64,000 nt of DNA from Ochotona curzoniae. Taxonomy: Eukaryota; Chordata; Mammalia; Lagomorpha; Ochotonidae. The notes below the pieces were generated by a model. The model made no database searches. It was not told the origin of the DNA and worked only from the letters and a program-made list of their open reading frames with translations. The translations under genes were made by a program, and so were the position numbers. The DNA lies in assembly GCF_017591425.1 (NCBI RefSeq), contig NW_024464918.1:4710001-4774000 (forward strand), in the 5' to 3' direction. Shown piece after piece: positions 46,905-58,130 of the stretch. Every line of letters begins with the position of its first letter. Position 1 is the stretch's first letter.

Positions 46905-47045
46905 TTACTTTTGGTCCCAGATAAAGGACAAAGTCCTTCAACATTTCCACTCAATGCCCACATCTTTCCTGCTCCAGAAATAACTTCTTCTCAGGTGGAG
47001 AGTGGAAGCCTCTACTTCTTCAGGAAGACATTCACCAGCTGACAC
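46905..47045 (+). mobile_element. Possible L2 fragment
   Basis: 'gataaaggacaaagtccttc' and 'acttcttcaggaagacattc' recall two L2 segments in the right order ('ataaagtccaaactcctt' and 'cctcaggaagccttccctga'). Too decayed for a firm call. Confidence 0.35.
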
Positions 47046-48766
47046 CAGAAAACAAAGTACTAACAGGCAGGAGAAAGCTTCGGAACTGCTGACCCTTCAC
47101 TACAGCAAATAATAGCACGAAACGCATCTCAAGTGGTTCAGTCAGCCCTGTGCCATTCATGCCACTTCATGATCCTCCCTCCCTAGAAAGAGCTGGAGCT
47201 GAGGCCTGTGTCCCTTCTGCCTCTGTCTTTTCCTGACTGCCCCAAGTAAGCCAATGTAGAGGCAGAGAAGGCTCCAATACTTTCCAACAACAGGCCTACA
47301 TAGCCCAAAGCCAGAGGTAAGAGTCAGACACAATTAAGCAAAGTACATCTCCAACTCTGAGGAGACACACTGCCAGCCAGCAGCATCCACTCAAGTATCT
47401 TCATTTTGCTCTTTATTGCATATGGGAACTTCCCCAGGAAAAAAAATCAATCAATGCTCCATAATTCTCAACTGTCAAAGCCTCCACTAAAGAGCATGCC
47501 TCCTAGAAATGTAGAAAGTTCTGCCCAAATTTGCAAGACAAGCTGCAATGATCATTCAAAATACTGAAACTGCCTCCAACTATGGAAATGGCAGAATTTC
47601 CATCTTCTGAAACAATTTAGCATCTCAGGCTTCCCGCTGCATTTATATCATACTCTTACTGCTGTTCATGTAGAGAGACCAATACAGATGCTTCTAGGCT
47701 TTTTAAATACACAAGTGATTGGCTGTAAATACAGCTCTGTTTTAAAAACTGTAGTATGATGGTTGGGAGCAGCATGACCAACCATTAAAGTACAGTTTTC
47801 AATAAACTGGAGCCTTTTAGGATAAAGGATGTTATAACCACAATGGCCTCATTTAAGCATTATCAGTTTTACGAAAATGCCTTAGCACTTTTTCTCCAAA
47901 TACAGAGAAACTTCTGGAACCAAACTGGGAAGAGACAAAACAGAATATTCTACATTTATGTGGACAATTATGAAAAGGAACATCCCCCAATGTAACCCTA
48001 TCCCAGATGTTGAGAAGGCCCTTGCTGTAGTTGGGATATTAGTTCAGTGTCCCCTGAACTATGTATTAGAGGTTGGGGCTCCGGAGCCTTTTGATAATAG
48101 TTAACGTGCTTATGAATGAGTTCAGCATGGAGACCTAATGTGATTACAATGATTATAGAGATGCCCCACAACAGAATGATGCACAGGGAGTTTGAGCGTG
48201 CCCCATGTCTGCTTCCCGATTCACCATGTATTCTCTCCTCACCAGACACTCAAATAATAGGGCTGCCTGGTGTTGGACCAGAGAACCTCTAAACCCTTCA
48301 GTTTTTTTCCTTGCTAAATGGCTCCTCTTAACTATTTCACATAATGATGATAAGCTGAACAGCACAGCTCTCTTTTGGTTTAAATATACAGAGGAGTTGA
48401 CTCTTGCCACAGGATACTCCGATTTGAGCCAAGAACCACCCATTGAGCTCCACTTCTATGTTCCCATTGGCAACATCATGTTGCTGAACAGACTTGTCAT
48501 CTCTGAAGATCTCAAGGCCTTGCTCAGCCCCTGCTGCTACTTTCAAGGGGATATTCTGTCTGGGGTGTTCTTGAAGTACTCAGAAAGGCCCAAAGGTTAT
48601 GAGCTGGGCTGGGGGTAGGGAAGAGAGGAAGATAACTTCTTTCACTCTCAGAGGAGCCTAGCAACAGTGCTTCTTGTTCACCTCCTTTACATGCACCCTA
48701 AATGGAGGCAACAACAAAAGACCAAAAAGGGAGAAGCCTTGTGCGCTTCAAGTTTGCACTATGTGA

Positions 48767-49037
48767 TTTTTTAAAAGATCTATTTATTTTTATTGGAAAT
48801 GCAGATATACAGAGAGAAGCAGATACAAAAAGATCTATCCACTGATTCATTTCCCCCAGTGACCACAATGACTGGAGTTGAGCCAGTCTGAAGCCAGGAG
48901 CCAGGAGCTTCTTCCAGGTCTCCCACAAAGATGCAGGATCCCAAGGCTTTGAGCCATCCTCAACTGCTTTCCCAGGCCACAAGCAGGGAGCTGGATGGGA
49001 AGTGGAGCTGCCAGGATTAGAACTAGAGCCCATATGG
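48767..49037 (-). mobile_element. C-SINE, 5'-truncated
   Basis: Reverse-oriented: T-rich start, 'tattggaaatgcagatatac', 'gagcttcttccaggtctccc' and 'aagcagggagctggatggga'. It stops at 'gagcccatatgg', so about 60 bases of the head with the pol III A box are absent. Confidence 0.93.
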
Positions 49038-49434
49038 TAGAAGTGACTGTGTTTGCCCCCTTTTCCATTTTAGAACCTATTGTTATCTTGGGACTTGGAA
49101 ACTGCTGGCTAACAGTTCTCCAATGTTGGAGTTCAGAAACTGGCATCCATGACAGTCCTCAAGAGGACTGGCTGCAGGAAATCCCTTCTCCAAATTGTTG
49201 GATTTCTCAGGAATCTACAGAAGAGGTAAGAACTGGCCATTCCTCCCTTTCCTGCTGACTCTCTGTGGGCCACTACTTAATGGGTGGTTATCTCAAAAAA
49301 TCAAAGAGGTCCTTCATGACCGTAGCACATGCCTGACCCAAACACATCCATTCAGAGAGCTCTAGGATTTCTTAAGTCCCAACTGGTATGTTAAACTGAT
49401 CCATGGAATTATAGTCTCAAAGAACTTAGAACAT
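49038..49434. other. Spacer between two C-SINEs
   Basis: Nothing recognised in this 400-base stretch. Confidence 0.5.
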
Positions 49435-49446
49435 AAGAAACACCAG

Positions 49447-49771
49447 GGCCCGGCGCGGTGGCGCAAGTGGTTAAAGGTCCTCGCCTTGAACGCCCGGGAT
49501 CCCATATGGGCGCCGGTTCTAATCCCGGCAGCCCCGCTTCCCTTCCAGCTCCCTGCCTGTGGCCTGGGAAAGCAGTCGAGGACGGCCCAAAGCTTTGGGA
49601 ACCTGCACCCGCGTGGGAGACCCAGAAGAGGCTCCTGGCTTCGGATCGGCATAGTATCGGCCCGTTGCGCTCACTTGGGGAGTGAATCATCGGACGGAAG
49701 ATCTTCCTCTCTGTCTCTCCTCTCTGTATATCCGCCTTTCCAATGCAAAAATAATAAAAATAAAAATCTTT
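49447..49771 (+). mobile_element. Young full-length C-SINE, best preserved
   Basis: It starts 'ggcccggcgcggtggcgcaa' and ends in an A-rich tail 'aataataaaaataaaaatct'. A perfect 12-nt target-site duplication 'aagaaacaccag' lies at 49435-49446 and 49772-49783. CpGs in the head and body are still largely intact ('cgcccgggatcccatatggg', 'cgccggttctaatcccggca'), which argues for a recent insertion because CpGs decay fast when methylated. It is the best reference copy in the window for the local SINE subfamily. Confidence 0.98.
49459..49525 (+). promoter_or_regulatory. Internal pol III promoter (A and B boxes) of C-SINE
   Basis: The A box 'tggcgcaagtgg' is at 49459-49470 and the B box 'ggttctaatcc' at 49515-49525. 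The B box fits GGTTCNANNCC exactly. The A box has one extra base relative to TGGCNNAGTGG. This arrangement is inherited from the tRNA ancestor of the SINE. Whether it is transcribed cannot be told from sequence. Confidence 0.75.
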
Positions 49772-49783
49772 AAGAAACACCAG

Positions 49784-50794
49784 AGAACAAACTTCTCCAC
49801 ACTGACACAGGTAAATATCAGCAAGATAGCATCAGGAAAAGTAGCTTTTAGTGCAATCAACCAGAATATTCTTCTTGGCCCCAGAAGCTGCCACTGTCCT
49901 GGGCACACGATTCCAGACCCAACGTTTCCTGCTTCTTTGGTGAACTTAATTTTGCTCCTTGCATTGATGGGATCTAGGTGCCCTTCAGTTCCTGCCTGAG
50001 CTAACACGGAAATGAGATGTGGCAGTATAATCTTCCAATAAAGAAAATACATATGGGAACATATACTGGCTCTGTAAACCAACAGTCTCCAGTATGACCA
50101 TTAAGCAATTATTTCCTATATTTTCTTAAAACCCATGGGGAAGGCACCAATGAGAGTCACAGGGTGTGAGGGAAGAAATCAGACCTGAGGCAAAGCAAAC
50201 ACTCTCCCTTTCCTTACTTGCCAAATTCACCACATTTATTGATGGCCTCATTGGAAAGCTTTGGGGTAGGGAGGAGGGGAATATAAAACATTAATTGCTC
50301 TACATGTAAGCTCAGGGCCACCTGCCCCATGATCCTATGCCACATTCATCATTACAGCAAATAGCCTTCTCTCGACTAACTCCTGGTAAGAGGAATAATA
50401 AAAACTGACCTCATCAGGTGCCTGTAGTTCCTTAAGTAAAGGGTTTAAGTATTTTCTTATAGTCTAGAAACTCAATTCCTCACACTCAGAAACTAGGGGA
50501 CCCTTTATTCCTGAGAGTACAGACAAAGTAGTGGCCAGCTCTACCAAGCCAATGCATGCACAAGGGTAGACCTCCAGCCACACACAATCTGTGACTGTTG
50601 AACCCTTCACCCCAAACACAACACCTGTCCCAGAGTAGAAGCACATTAAAAATCCACAGCTGCTTTCCTCTGTTGCCATCACTTCTCCCACCATATTGTC
50701 AGACACACACAGCAAAACACAAATGCAGATGAAGACTCAGCCACACAGCATCTTAGCATGCCTTCATTGGAGTGGAACAACAGAATTAAAAGAG
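49784..50794. other. Unannotated sequence
   Basis: No gene or repeat family is recognised in about 1 kb. Confidence 0.5.
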
Positions 50795-51085
50795 AGAATC
50801 AGCACTGTGGTGCAGGTGTGAGGCTGGCATCCCATATCAGAGTACAGGTTTGTCTTGGTTGCTCTGCTTCTGAACTGCCCCCCTGCTAACATGCCTGAGG
50901 ACCGGGGCCCGTGTAACCCATGTGAGAGATCCAAATGGAGTTCCTGGTTACTGGCTTTGGCCTGACCCAGTCCTGCATGTTGAGACAACTGGAGATCAGA
51001 TCAACAGATGGAAGGTTCTCTCTCCCCCTCTCTCCCTCCGTGCTTCCCTCTCTCTCTCTACCTTTCAGACAAACAAATGAATTAA
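50795..51085 (+). mobile_element. C-SINE, plus member of an inverted pair
   Basis: Head 'cagcactgtggtgcaggtgt', body 'gaggctggcatcccatatca' and 'aaatggagttcctggttact', long CT-rich tract and tail 'agacaaacaaatgaattaag'. It abuts a reverse-oriented copy on the right, tail to tail. Confidence 0.9.
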
Positions 51086-51369
51086 GGATTTAGTTTTATT
51101 TGAAAGGAAAATTTACAGAGAGAAATTCTTTATCTACTGGTTCATTCCATAATAGGCTGCAACAGCCAGAGCTGAGCTGAGCTGAAGCCAGGAGCTTCTT
51201 CTGGGTCTCCAATGTGGGTGTAGGATCCCAAAGCTTTGGGAAATCCTCCACTGCTTTCTCAGCAAGGAGCTGGACTGGAAATAAAGCAGCCAGGTCAGGA
51301 ACTGGCACCCACATGGGATGCCAGTGCCACAGGCGGGAGGATAGCCTGATATGCCACTGTGCCAGTCCC
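51086..51369 (-). mobile_element. C-SINE, minus member of an inverted pair
   Basis: It begins with the tail complement 'ttagttttatttgaaaggaa', continues with 'gccaggagcttcttctgggt' and 'gcacccacatgggatgccag', and ends with the head complement 'atgccactgtgccagtccc'. An 'agctg' triplication near 51171-51186 is visible. Confidence 0.92.
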
Positions 51370-51616
51370 AAATTAAATATTTTTAAGTGAAAACTTTTAT
51401 ATAAAAAATAAAAACAATGCATGATTTTTGTATATACATATACATACATTTTCCATGGCCTTCTGAGTCCCCAAATATGAATGGATTGCAAAAATTTTAT
51501 AAATCTTTTCCTTAAATTTTGCACAAACTTCTTGAAGTTCTCTAGCAAATAAGGGTATGCATAAATATACACATCAACATAGCACCCACACAGAAAGCCT
51601 TCCCTTTCCAAGATTT
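51370..51616. other. AT-rich spacer
   Basis: Nothing recognised except short 'atacatatacatacat' alternation near 51432-51448. Confidence 0.5.
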
Positions 51617-51631
51617 AAGACTAGAATTTCC

Positions 51632-51966
51632 GGGCCCGGCGCCATGGCCTAGCGGCTAAAGTCCTCACCTTGAATGCGCCAGGATCCCATGTGGGCGCCA
51701 GTTCTAATTCCAGCAGCTCCACTTCCCATCCAGCTCCCTGCCTGTGGCCCGGGAAATCAGCCGAGGACAGCCCAAAGCTTTGGGATCCTGCACTCACATG
51801 GGAGACCTGGAAGAAGTTCCTGGATCCTGGCTTCAGATTGGCATAGCATCGGCCGTTGTGCTCATTTGGGGAGTGAATCATCGGACAGAAGATCTTCCTC
51901 TCTGTCTCTCTTCCTCTCTGTATATCTGACTTTCCAATAAAAATAAATAAATCTTTTAAAAAACAA
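51632..51966 (+). mobile_element. Young full-length C-SINE
   Basis: It starts 'gggcccggcgccatggccta' and ends 'aaaaataaataaatctttta'. A perfect 15-nt target-site duplication 'aagactagaatttcc' lies at 51617-51631 and 51967-51981. The B box reads 'agttctaattc', with the first G changed to A, so its internal promoter is probably weaker than in the 49447 copy. Confidence 0.97.
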
Positions 51967-51981
51967 AAGACTAGAATTTCC

Positions 51982-52990
51982 TTAATTTTTGCCATCCGTT
52001 TGACATCCCACTCTCCTGGTAAAAATACAAGAATTTACACTAAAGGGGCTATTTTGTTTCATTAATTTCCCAGTTGCTTCACAAGAGCCATTAGAGTTTT
52101 TTAGGCCAATCACTCCATCCAAAGGCGGGAACACTGAGTTCCCCTTAGGGAGGGGAATTGTTGAGGTGAATTAAAGATCTTTGGGAATGAATCAGGCTCT
52201 AGGTTCCTAAGCCAAGTGGCCCTAGGTTTCCTCCACTGAGGACTTCTCAGTGAATGACAGCCATGCTGGGAAGTGATGGTCCCTGGAATGTCCCCTACTT
52301 GCTGTATATGACACAAGGCCTCTGACACATAATTCTCTCTAATCTCAGTTTCAATAGCATCACCTGCATCTCAGAGAGGAAGAAACCAATTTTGCAGATG
52401 CAAATATCCAACCGAACCACATGCAATTAACCCTATTCAAGCTTTTGACAAAAATGGCAATTTGCTGGTTTTCCACAAGCCTCAAAGCAGGTGAGTGGCT
52501 GGGCCATGCCATGCCTGAAGAGCCCTTTTCCATTTCTTGCAGCCTCACAGGGGACATAGCACAGTATCCAGCCCCTTTACTCACCAGGATCAAGGCCTCC
52601 CTGTCCACCACTGCACCTTGATGGGACCCACTCCCCTGGGAGCCCAGCACTCTGTCACACAATACAACCCATCTCCAGCACAACAGTCCCTGTCTTTTCC
52701 AATCTCAGCTCTCTCTCACTGGGACTCTGAGTGCCTCTAGGACTCTTTGAAGACACATTGTGCCTACACTGACCCTCCTACTGTCCTTCTCACACAGAGT
52801 CACAAGAAACCTCCCCCCACATTTACCAGTTTTTGCAATTTGTGTTGAGAATTGCCACTACCATGGTTTTACAAAGTTTGTCTACAGTGTTGAATAATCC
52901 AGCTTTTGAGGGGAGAAGTTTCACCACACTCCTCCTGAGTGTGAGCCAGACTCACTTCTTCTCTATTTGGTAATTTGTAATTATTTTGCA
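51982..52990. other. Unannotated sequence
   Basis: No gene or repeat family is recognised. Frames at 52360-52740 overlap on both strands. Confidence 0.45.
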
Positions 52991-52999
52991 TAATTACCA

Positions 53000-53272
53000 G
53001 ACAGAACCAAAGAGGGAGATGGAGACAGAGATGGGGAGGAGGAGGAGGGAAGAAGAAAGAGAAATCCTGGATTTTGTCTGCTGGTCACATCATGACTGAG
53101 TCCTGGGACCAGGACAATCAATCTGCATCACCCACATGTGTGGCAGGGACCCAACTGCTTGAGTCATCACTGCGGCTCCCCAGGGTGCATATCAGCTGGA
53201 GTTGGAAACAGAGCACTCCCGTAGGGAATGTAGGCATCCATGTGGTGCTTTAACCATTGTACCAAACGTTAC
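53000..53272 (-). mobile_element. C-SINE, older subfamily
   Basis: Reverse-oriented and diverged. Purine-rich start (53010-53065), 'tcacccacatgtgtggcagg', 'gacccaactgcttgagtcat' and 'catgtggtgctttaaccatt' near the head. The 'gtggcagggaccca' form marks an older C-SINE type than the 49447 group. Confidence 0.85.
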
Positions 53273-55145
53273 TTCTGACAAATAAAGCAGGGTAATGGTC
53301 TCCAACTTTCAAGATCAGGTGAGAACAATGCTGTGACTTCTAATCTGATTCTCTTACAGCACCTGCCTGCTCTGGGGGATGCCAGATCATATACAGCTCT
53401 AGGGAGAAAACCGTGTAGTGAGGAACTAAAGATTCCTGCCAACAGTCACAAGCAGAGACCTCAAAGCCTTATCAACTACAGCTTGATTTTCCAGAGCCTA
53501 AGTGAGAACCTCCAGCCAATTGTGAGACAGTAAATACTGTTTCAAGTAGGTGAGTTTTCAGTGACTGGAAACCAACACAAGCTCCTTTGACCTTCCTTGT
53601 CAGAAAGAGGTCATGCCATATTGACAGCCACATAATGCACACAGGCTTCTTCATGCATCTTCCCCAGTCATTCCCCATGCAACCTGCTCCAGTGGAAACC
53701 TACACACCCATGCTCCCCTCCCAGTATCCTTAAACCAGATGCCCATTGCTTAAGGGTTCTAATTAACCAAAAAGCAAACAAACCAATGAAAGATGAAACT
53801 GCAATAGTAAAATCTCCAAAAGATAGTATATCAGAGTAAACTGCTTCAAAGTTACTTTTACATGGCTACAACATCACTCAAAGAAATCATCTCACTGCTT
53901 TGAGCTTGTTCTCTGATTTAGAGCCACACAAGGATTTTCCAGCCCACTGAAATGCATGCTGACATTAAAAACATGTCAGAATGGGGACAGAGTCACAACA
54001 CTTGAATATCAGAAAACTGAGTCCAGTTCTCCAAGGTGTGCACCTCACTTTGTGTAGGCAAATTATTTGGGACATCAATGTGGGGATAAAATCTCACAGC
54101 TGTGAATGTGTAAGGCCCCTTCTGGGTTATTTGGTGGTCACAGAATTCTACTGAATCAATTCAGTGTAAGCAGACTTTGGAGTCCTTTGGGAACCGAGGT
54201 GCTTGCTTGGTGTTGTTTTAGTCATAGGAGTGCTGTTGTGATAAGGACACTCATTTTGTCATTAGGACATTCAGACGGACACCACACGTGGAGTTTTCTC
54301 TCACATTCCCTTGGCTCATTCTGCTCCATTTCGAAGGCTCACATGCCCTTAACTAGGGTGTTAAATCACTCCAGTCTTTTTCCAATGAACTGGGAACAAG
54401 TTTTATTACTTGTGGCAGGTCTATCACATAGGATCCAAGGTGCTAGCCCTTCCTTGTTTGTAGTGTTGTTTATTAGGCTTCTAAATGACTTGGAATAGTG
54501 TCATTTCTAGCTTTTGTGAAACAGACAAGAAAATCAAGTGGAGCTGTACAGCTATTTCAAAAATAGCTCACAGCAAATAGCTTTGACTGTGAGCCTCATC
54601 AATCCTCCATGTTGATTTCATTGCACTACTCTGCCTGCCCCCCAAATGAACAGCTAATACTCAAGTGCATCGTCAGGAATCTAGGATGCGTGCTGGAGGA
54701 AGGATGCTGAGGATTGATTCATCCTTGGAGCCACCAGGCCTACATCACTGCTCACCATAAGCAGTGTCCTGAGAACATTTTCAGCTCCAGTTAAGAGTCC
54801 CCCGTGTGTCAGACCCCTGGCCCTCGGCTCCCAAAAAGGAAGGGAGCAGACAAAAGTAAATCCTAACTGGAGACAGAAAGAAGCATTGTTGGCTTTGATT
54901 TGGGGAATTACAGATGACAGAATTTTGAAACACACTGGTATGGGCTTCTTCCATTCATCAATCTCACTCACTAAATGGGATTTCTGAAGCAGCCAACTGG
55001 AAACATAATCTGTATTTCAAGAAAACAAAATCAGCTTTCATCACTCATATTTGGTGATTGAATGTCAGTACTAAAGCATGCAAAAGTAAAACAATTTGAT
55101 ACCAAATATTAAAAGCATACAGATGGAAAAAAGAAAAAGCCACAT
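53273..55145. other. Unannotated unique sequence
   Basis: Nothing firm. A weak MIR-like piece lies near 54010-54075 ('gcaaattatttgggacatca'). The 130-codon plus frame at 54106-54498 has no recognisable features. Confidence 0.45.
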
Positions 55146-55149
55146 CAGA

Positions 55150-55360
55150 GACACCCTTTACTGTCACAAACTCTGAGACTGTAGTTGTATAACATTACCA
55201 CTGTTTGCCTCAGTTTCATGACCTGTAAAATGGAGATATTATCAGAAATCTACCTTAGAGGACTGCTGTGAGAACTGAGTAAGATCACACATTACCACAA
55301 CCCCCATCAGGTATGAAGCATAGAGCAAGCATTGGTTCTTACTGCTGCTCTTGCTTTGGT
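55150..55360 (+). mobile_element. MIR SINE
   Basis: 'tttgcctcagtttcatgacc', 'tgtaaaatggagatattatc', 'ggactgctgtgagaactgag' and 'catagagcaagcattgg' follow the MIR 3' half; the 5' half is weaker. Confidence 0.85.
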
Positions 55361-57790
55361 TAACATTCCATTCTATCTCTCTAGGCAGAGCCATACTGGG
55401 AGACTCACATAATAACTATATTGCTAGGGTTACATGGGATCTACACATTAGGATGACTCCCATGGCATTAGTCCAGATGGCCTGCGTGACCCTGTTTCTT
55501 TTATGGGAGAAGATTTTTATCAGTATGGCCACTCTGTTCTAAGTCCATCACTGGAAGACTCTTCTGGTCAAATGAGCATTTTCTGTGAACCCTGTCTTTC
55601 TCCTCCTTCTTTGCTTCCCTTATTAACTTACCAAATGCTCTAAATACTCTTTCTATATAGACTAATTTTTTTCTCCTTCAGGTCTCAATCTGTCGGTCAG
55701 GATCAATTTGTTTGAATCTCAAGGAACTCCCTTTACTTCCTATTTCCTGTAGAAAAATCTCATAATCACACTTTTTTTAAATCCAAAGAATTCAATTTAG
55801 ATACTTAACAGGTTCTTCACAGCCTGGTAAAATATTCACTCTCTCTCTCTCTTTTTTAAGTTTGGTGAAATCCATTTGCCTTCAGCTTTAATGGTGTTGT
55901 TCATATCCACTTAAAATGAGATGAAAAGATCATCCTCAATGACTTATTTCTTGAGAGAATTGAAAATATTGTCATTATTATATATAATCCTGCTAGAGTT
56001 TAGGTTAGCTGTGGGATATTACAGCGTAACTCCCCAAGGAAATACATGTGAGATTAGAGAAAGCAATTGAGCAATTCCTGTAGTAACAGCTTTTATTATT
56101 TTTCTAGTGCCATTTTTAAAATTATTTTTGAAGCTGCTCTTACAAACACATAAATGATTCTATTTAATTGCACCTTTAGGAACATGTCAAGCCTGAGTAT
56201 ACTCCCGTATGAATTATAAATGACAAATGCAATTTCTCTGAAACGGGAACCTAACAGAGCTGACCAAGTTAGGGGTCTCTGGCTAACACTGGAAGAGATC
56301 TCTGCAGGTGCAATGTCCTCTGTATGTTCTATATTGTTCTGTTTAGACAGATGAGACAGAGGTCCATTAACTCACCCAAGTAACCAGATGAGTAAGAGTG
56401 CAACTTTTTAAATATTCATAGTCTATCTGAAAAGCAGAAGCCATTCTAAGTGTCTCAAATAAAGAGGGATTTAGTACAAAGAATTAAAATATAAAATTGT
56501 TGGGAGGCCTGGAGGTACAAGAGTGCCATGGTATGAACTAAAGATAAGGAAAGACAGAGAACTGTTGTTCTACTCTAGAACTTGCCCATTTCTGATACAT
56601 ACCCCGTGATCACTGCTCTTCCAACATGGATGGCCTTACACTTCTGCTGTTACAGCTGACTACAGGTGCCAGTGCTGCCAGCATTCAATAAAGTGTATTC
56701 TTCCCTGCCTGCACCGAAGTTCCCAAGGCTGATTTCATTAGAACTCAAATGAATCCCTGAGGGAGAGTTTGTAAAATGTAGTTCCAGTGACTTTCAAGTC
56801 CTGTGGTAGAGTAGACCAAGAGGTCTGTAGATACAATTCAGGAACTTATTAATTTGGATGAAAAAAAAATGACATTGCCATTACCCCTTGCTGAAACTTA
56901 GTGTCCACCACAGTTATGAGGTAGGTAACCACTCATAAAAGAGTCAATAGCACTGTGACATTTTTACTAATAGAAGCTTCAGATAAGCATTAACAAAGAA
57001 ACCTATATTACTGTGTTACAAATTCAGTATTATATAAGTTCTCCTAACCAACAAAACTGGTTTCCTATGAAACTCTAGATAATTTACATAAGCCTGTTTA
57101 GAAAATTACTATAAGAAACAGTCCACAGGCTTCATTTAATTGTTGACAGATCTGTGGCCCACAAACATTAATTGCTCTTGACCTACAAGAAATAGGGATG
57201 ACTCTGAGACCCAACATATAGACTCTGAGCTCTGAAATCCCCACCTCTTTCAGACTCCAGAAATTGTGCGTTAATCAGCAACTCTACTGGGCTTTGAGAG
57301 TTAGTGTAACCCTTTCTGGTTTTATGGATGCCAACAAAAACCCCAGGTTCCCACATTTCTTGACAATTGTGGGGCTGCTGGAGTCCCCAACAAACACAGC
57401 GGGAGTACTTCTTTCATCCAGGTGAGCATTCCTTTCCAAGAGTGGGGAGTGCCATCTTTCATCATCGTTAGAAAATTTCACACTACTTTCCCATGTGCTC
57501 ATTGCCTTTTGATTTGCAACATGTCTGTCACACAGACCTCATTAACACTGTGGAACCAGGCAGAGTAATGATGTGCATAAACGAACATGTGCGAATTGAA
57601 GGTGTGCTTAAAAGAAGAAATAAAGATGCTATGCCAAGATTCTTTCCACGAAGTACCCACCTCGGCATGCAAGAATGTGCAGCATTTTCCTTCCTATCAT
57701 CTTAAATCTTCAAGTATGGCTAAAACACAGATCTTTTCTCATGCTATGAGAATGACAGCAAGAAGAGACATCATCTAACAGATAGGGAAA
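55361..57790. other. Repeat-poor unique sequence
   Basis: About 2.4 kb without a recognised repeat apart from a CT run near 55842-55856. No notable open frame. Possible site of conserved non-coding sequence, not testable here. Confidence 0.5.
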
Positions 57791-57794
57791 TCAA

Positions 57795-57900
57795 GAGAGC
57801 TATTGCAGTGCCTAAGCAGTCAACTGTGGAGTCAAACAGACTTGGGTTTATGTATTAATCTTTTTCATAGCATTTGTGTGACAAGAGGGTCACTGTGTTC
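57795..57900 (+). mobile_element. MIR SINE fragment
   Basis: 'gtggagtcaaacagacttgg' and 'tagcatttgtgtgacaagag' resemble the MIR 5' part and core. Confidence 0.55.
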
Positions 57901-57904
57901 ATCG

Positions 57905-57970
57905 CTGGGTTAGTCATTTAGCCATTGGTTCAGCATCTACTATGCAGGGGGAACTTACTTGCCAAGGTGT
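57905..57970 (-). mobile_element. Possible L2 3' end, antisense
   Basis: 'ggttcagcatctactatgca' resembles the antisense L2 3' end ('tgagcacctactatgtgcca'). Short. Confidence 0.4.
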
Positions 57971-58034
57971 TTCATTTTTAATAAGGTTAAAACACGTGAG
58001 ATGTGAGCACACACAGTGGATATTATCAGCACAA

Positions 58035-58130
58035 ACAGAGCCAAAGCTACTCAAGGTCACAAGATGGTATAGAGCCAGGTCTCAGACTCAGGAATTCTGG
58101 CACTTTCTGCATGTTCTTTTCTGTAAAGAC
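58035..58130 (-). mobile_element. MIR SINE fragment, antisense
   Basis: 'ctactcaaggtcacaagatg', 'gtatagagccaggtctcaga' and 'ctcaggaattctggcac' match antisense MIR core and 5' part. Confidence 0.65.

Larger units (their letters stand above)
44801..48766. other. Mostly unique sequence, about 4 kb
   Basis: No young repeat is present. A weak L2-like piece is listed separately. Frames of up to 160 codons (plus 46560-47042) and 137 codons (plus 48205-48618) exist, but opposing frames cover the same bases and I recognise no protein in them. Confidence 0.45.

Noticed and set aside
46560..47042. Plus-strand frame of 160 codons with a short DSPAVWAKV stretch that recalled profilin
   Set aside because: The similarity is about nine residues and the rest does not follow the profilin sequence; an opposing frame covers the same bases.
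48205..48618. Plus-strand frame of 137 codons
   Set aside because: No recognisable domain; opposing frames of similar length overlap it.
49447..49530. tRNA gene, because A and B boxes are present
   Set aside because: The sequence is the tRNA-derived head of a SINE and continues into the SINE body without a tRNA 3' end.
49409..49780. Frames of 95 to 123 codons on both strands
   Set aside because: They lie in the C-SINE at 49447-49771 and resemble the translation of other C-SINE copies, which is shared repeat sequence and not protein homology.
51096..51611. Minus frame of 171 codons
   Set aside because: Its C-terminal half is the C-SINE at 51086-51369 and the rest is AT-rich spacer; no protein features are recognisable.
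51621..51995. Minus frame of 124 codons
   Set aside because: Antisense reading of the C-SINE at 51632-51966.
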